Positions 61,980-64,000 of a stretch of DNA of 64,000 nt are shown here, one piece after another (position 1 is the first letter of the stretch; each line of letters begins with the position of its first letter). The stretch comes from Bradyrhizobium guangzhouense (GTDB lineage: Bacteria > Pseudomonadota > Alphaproteobacteria > Rhizobiales > Xanthobacteraceae). Where the stretch lies: the NCBI RefSeq assembly GCF_004114955.1, contig NZ_CP030053.1, forward strand, positions 1,736,001 to 1,800,000. The letters run 5' to 3'. The position numbers and the translations under genes were made by a program. The notes below the pieces were generated by a model. That model made no database searches and was not told the origin of the DNA. It saw only the letters and a program-made list of their open reading frames with translations.

Positions 61980-62393
61980 ATGCCCCAGAACATCACACGT
62001 GGCATCAAGGCGCTGATCGACGAGGCCAATGCCGAAATCGAGACGCTGTCAGCCAAGGACGCCATCGAGATCTCCAAGAACGGCGACGTCGTCATCGTCG
62101 ACATCAGAGACCCCCGCGAGATCGAGCGCGATGGCCGCATCCCCGGTGCGTTCTCCTGCACCCGCGGCATGCTCGAATTCTGGATCGATCCGCAGAGCCC
62201 CTACGCCAAGCCGATCTTCCAGGAGGACAAGAAATTCGTGTTTCACTGCGCCGGTGGCTTGCGCTCCGCGCTCGCCGCCAAGACCGCAAAGGACATGGGC
62301 CTCAAGCCCGTTGCCCACATCGCCGGCGGTTACGCCGCCTGGCGCGATGCCGGCGGCCCGACGGAAGCGTGGGAGCCGAAGAAGAAGGGCTAA
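61980..62393 (+). CDS. Single-domain rhodanese-like sulfurtransferase
   Basis: 137 residues. VVIVDIRDPREIERDGRIPGA and the active loop FHCAGGLRSALAAKTA give the persulfide-forming Cys90. The loop C-A-G-G-L-R-S has six residues after Cys, as in thiosulfate-type rhodaneses. FFDVDA-type features are absent, so it is a single domain. It may transfer sulfur in cysteine or thiosulfate metabolism. The gene is enclosed by inverted family B repeats. Confidence 0.88.
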   Translation: MPQNITRGIKALIDEANAEIETLSAKDAIEISKNGDVVIVDIRDPREIERDGRIPGAFSCTRGMLEFWIDPQSPYAKPIFQEDKKFVFHCAGGLRSALAAKTAKDMGLKPVAHIAGGYAAWRDAGGPTEAWEPKKKG

Positions 62394-62403
62394 CTCTCCC
62401 TGC

Positions 62404-62528
62404 CGTCATTCCGGGGCGCGACGAAGTCGCGAGCCCGGAATCCATTCATCCACCAACTCCGCGACCCGATGGATTCTCAGGTGCGCAATTGCGCACCAAA
62501 GTTCGCGCTACGCGCGCCCCGGAATGAC
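62404..62528. repeat. Dispersed palindromic repeat, family B, right of the rhodanese gene
   Basis: Inverted copy of 61833-61958, including the same 18-bp GGTGCGCAATTGCGCACC palindrome at 62480-62497. Its right edge ends 12 bp before the sulfurtransferase start. Confidence 0.88.
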
Positions 62529-62540
62529 AAGGACAAGCCA

Positions 62541-63395
62541 ATGACCGCCACCGACCCCCTCGTCTCCACCGAATGGCTCGCCGCCCACATCAACGACGCC
62601 GACGTCAAGGTGCTCGACGCCAGCTTCAAGCTGCCGGGCGTGCTGCCGCTGCCGAAGGATGATTACCTCGCCGCGCATCTGCCAGGCGCTGTGTTCTTCG
62701 ACGTCGATGCGGTGTCGGATCATTCCAATCCGTTGCCGCATATGTACCCGAGCGCCGAGCAGTTCGGCCGCGATGTCGGCAATCTCGGCATCTCCAATGA
62801 CAAAACGGTGGTGATCTACGATGCCGGCGGCTGGGTCGCTGCGCCTCGCGCGTGGTGGATGTTCCTGGCCTTTGGCCACAGCAATGTGCGCATCCTCAAT
62901 GGCGGCCTGAAGAAGTGGCGTGCCGAGGGGCGCACTGTGGAGAGCGGCGAGGTGAAGCCGAAGGCTGCGAGCTTCAAGGCGAGCTACGATCCGAAGCGCG
63001 TGCGCAGCATGCAGCAGCTGGTTGCCAATGTCGAAAGCCGTGCCGAGCAGGTGATCGACGCTCGCGCCGCCGATCGTTTCGAAGGACGTGCGCCCGAGCC
63101 GCGCGCGGGCATCCGCTCTGGCCACATCCCCGGCGCGCGGAATGTGCCATACAATCAACTGTTCGATGCTGCGACCGGCACGATGAAGCCGCTCGAGGAT
63201 CTGCGCGCCGCGTTCACCGGTGCCGGCGTCAAGCTCGATGCACCGATCGTGACCAGCTGCGGCTCCGGCGTCTCCGCCGGCGTGCTGACGCTCGCGCTCT
63301 ATCGCCTCGGGATCACCGACACCGCGCTGTATGACGGTTCATGGTCGGAATGGGGGCAGGAGGGCGGGCCGGCCATCGCGACGGGGCCGGCATGA
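62541..63395 (+). CDS. sseA: 3-mercaptopyruvate sulfurtransferase (two-domain rhodanese)
   Basis: 284 residues, two rhodanese domains. The first (VKVLDASFK, AHLPGAVFFDVD) is inactive; the second (VIDARAADRFEGRAPEPRAG, HIPGARNVPY) carries the active loop TSCGSGVSAGVL with Cys240. The CGSGVSA loop is typical of 3-mercaptopyruvate sulfurtransferases. The enzyme moves sulfur from 3-mercaptopyruvate to thiols or cyanide. It lies beside the single-domain rhodanese, though a repeat separates them. Confidence 0.9.
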   Translation: MTATDPLVSTEWLAAHINDADVKVLDASFKLPGVLPLPKDDYLAAHLPGAVFFDVDAVSDHSNPLPHMYPSAEQFGRDVGNLGISNDKTVVIYDAGGWVAAPRAWWMFLAFGHSNVRILNGGLKKWRAEGRTVESGEVKPKAASFKASYDPKRVRSMQQLVANVESRAEQVIDARAADRFEGRAPEPRAGIRSGHIPGARNVPYNQLFDAATGTMKPLEDLRAAFTGAGVKLDAPIVTSCGSGVSAGVLTLALYRLGITDTALYDGSWSEWGQEGGPAIATGPA

Positions 63396-63399
63396 AGTC

Positions 63400-64000
63400 T
63401 CAACGCGTGCGCGCAGCCGTTGTGGCGAGCGTCTGCTGCTGCTGGCCGAAAGGATCGAGCGCCTGGTTGACCTGTTGAGGCGGCGGCGCGCGCCACACGG
63501 TGCGGTGACGCTTCTTCGGCTTGTGCGCGCGCGGCTTGCTGTCTTGCGTCGCGCGGTCTGGTTTGGGCTTCGCCGGCACGAGGTCGTTCAGCGCGGCTAC
63601 CCGGGCGGCTGCGATGTCGCTCACGCGCGAGGCCAGGGCCGGCGTTGCAGTGCGCGGCACGTCGGTGGCGGACATCGCCGGAGCCGGAGGCGCCGTGACA
63701 ATGGGAGCCGCGGTATCGGCCGGAGTGAGCGTGTCAGTAGGAGCAGGTGCCGCGGCCCCACTCCGGGCCTGCTCAGGGGCTGGCGCCTCGGTGGCGGGCA
63801 GAGCCGGCTCTGCCACCGGCGCGACGGCAACGAGCTGAGACTCAGGCTGGGGCTCAGGCTCGACCTTGGTCTGGAGTGTCACCGCGGCCATCTGCTCAGG
63901 TCCGGTCTCGACCGCGGGCAGTGAGATGCTCGGAATCTGGTTGCTCTCGACCTGGTCCTGCGCCGCAGGCGCCGCATCGTTGGCGATGGGCGCGGCGGGC
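63400..64000 (-). CDS. 3' part of a Pro/Ala-rich protein, cut by the window edge
   Basis: The visible C-terminal 200 residues are low-complexity (AAPAPTDTLTPADTAAP and the like), ending with a Lys/Arg-rich stretch (HKPKKRHRTVWRAPPPQQ) and ALDPFGQQQQTLATTAARTR. The frame stays open to base 64000, so the start is outside the window. No domain is recognised; a periplasm-spanning or secreted linker is possible. It ends 4 bp from the sulfurtransferase stop. Confidence 0.55.
   Translation of the reverse strand, partial: PAAPIANDAAPAAQDQVESNQIPSISLPAVETGPEQMAAVTLQTKVEPEPQPESQLVAVAPVAEPALPATEAPAPEQARSGAAAPAPTDTLTPADTAAPIVTAPPAPAMSATDVPRTATPALASRVSDIAAARVAALNDLVPAKPKPDRATQDSKPRAHKPKKRHRTVWRAPPPQQVNQALDPFGQQQQTLATTAARTR

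Overview
The window looks like a chromosomal segment of a Bradyrhizobium-type alphaproteobacterium (Nitrobacteraceae). The reasons are high GC with tightly packed genes, several families of dispersed intergenic palindromes of the kind common in these genomes, and a 389-residue enolase-superfamily protein whose active-site residues fall at the positions I recall for the Bradyrhizobium D-tartrate dehydratase. No rRNA, tRNA, CRISPR array or prophage was seen. The species assignment is inference from content, not from a search.

Layout. 1-3.0 kb: an ArsR/SRPBCC/membrane-protein operon with two matching operator palindromes, a DsrE-family protein and small secreted or membrane proteins. 3.1-7.9 kb: a three-gene 2-oxoacid:ferredoxin oxidoreductase module (beta, gamma-alpha fusion, iron-sulfur flavoprotein). 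8.3-14.7 kb: a PQQ biosynthesis operon, pqqABCDE, running leftward into a proline iminopeptidase gene. An IS630-family element landed exactly in the stop codon of that gene, separating it from a 225-residue protein gene that was probably part of the same operon. The right end of the element and the tail of pip were later duplicated as a perfect 297-bp tandem repeat. 15-19 kb: amidase, glutathione peroxidase, DUF3297 and D-tartrate dehydratase. 19-25 kb: malonyl-CoA decarboxylase, an AraC/MFS divergent pair and a cation/proton antiporter. 25.5-29.9 kb: an RND efflux pump and its lipoprotein adaptor. 30-33 kb: a histidine-rich secreted phosphoesterase followed by a di-heme peroxidase.

33-42 kb holds a GST, a secreted protein of unknown function, an orphan TadG-like von Willebrand protein, a flavin monooxygenase plus cupin pair divergent from an AraC regulator, and a hybrid histidine kinase preceded by a 10-bp tandem repeat. 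42.2-50.8 kb is a coherent catabolic unit: a divergent HTH-cupin regulator, then a family-5 solute-binding protein, two permeases, a DadA-like flavin oxidase, a 2-hydroxyacid dehydrogenase and a double ATPase. This reads as uptake, oxidative deamination and reduction of an amino-acid-like or opine-like compound. 50.8-59 kb: intracellular PHB depolymerase, GST, small proteins, an AraC/GyrI regulator, an SMP-30 lactonase, a GNAT acetyltransferase, a GMC oxidoreductase and a secreted protein. 59.3-64 kb: a MoxR ATPase and a CoxE-like VWA protein on opposite strands around a GlsB-type membrane protein, then two rhodanese-fold sulfurtransferases. The smaller of these is bracketed by inverted copies of a roughly 126-bp palindrome. 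A Pro/Ala-rich protein runs off the right edge.

The most unusual signals are structural: the IS630 insertion with its tandem duplication, the inverted repeats around the rhodanese gene, a palindrome nested inside another dispersed palindrome, a dispersed repeat recruited as coding sequence at the end of an AraC regulator, and the helically phased tandem repeat before the hybrid kinase. I did not find a clearly new multi-gene defence or biosynthetic system.
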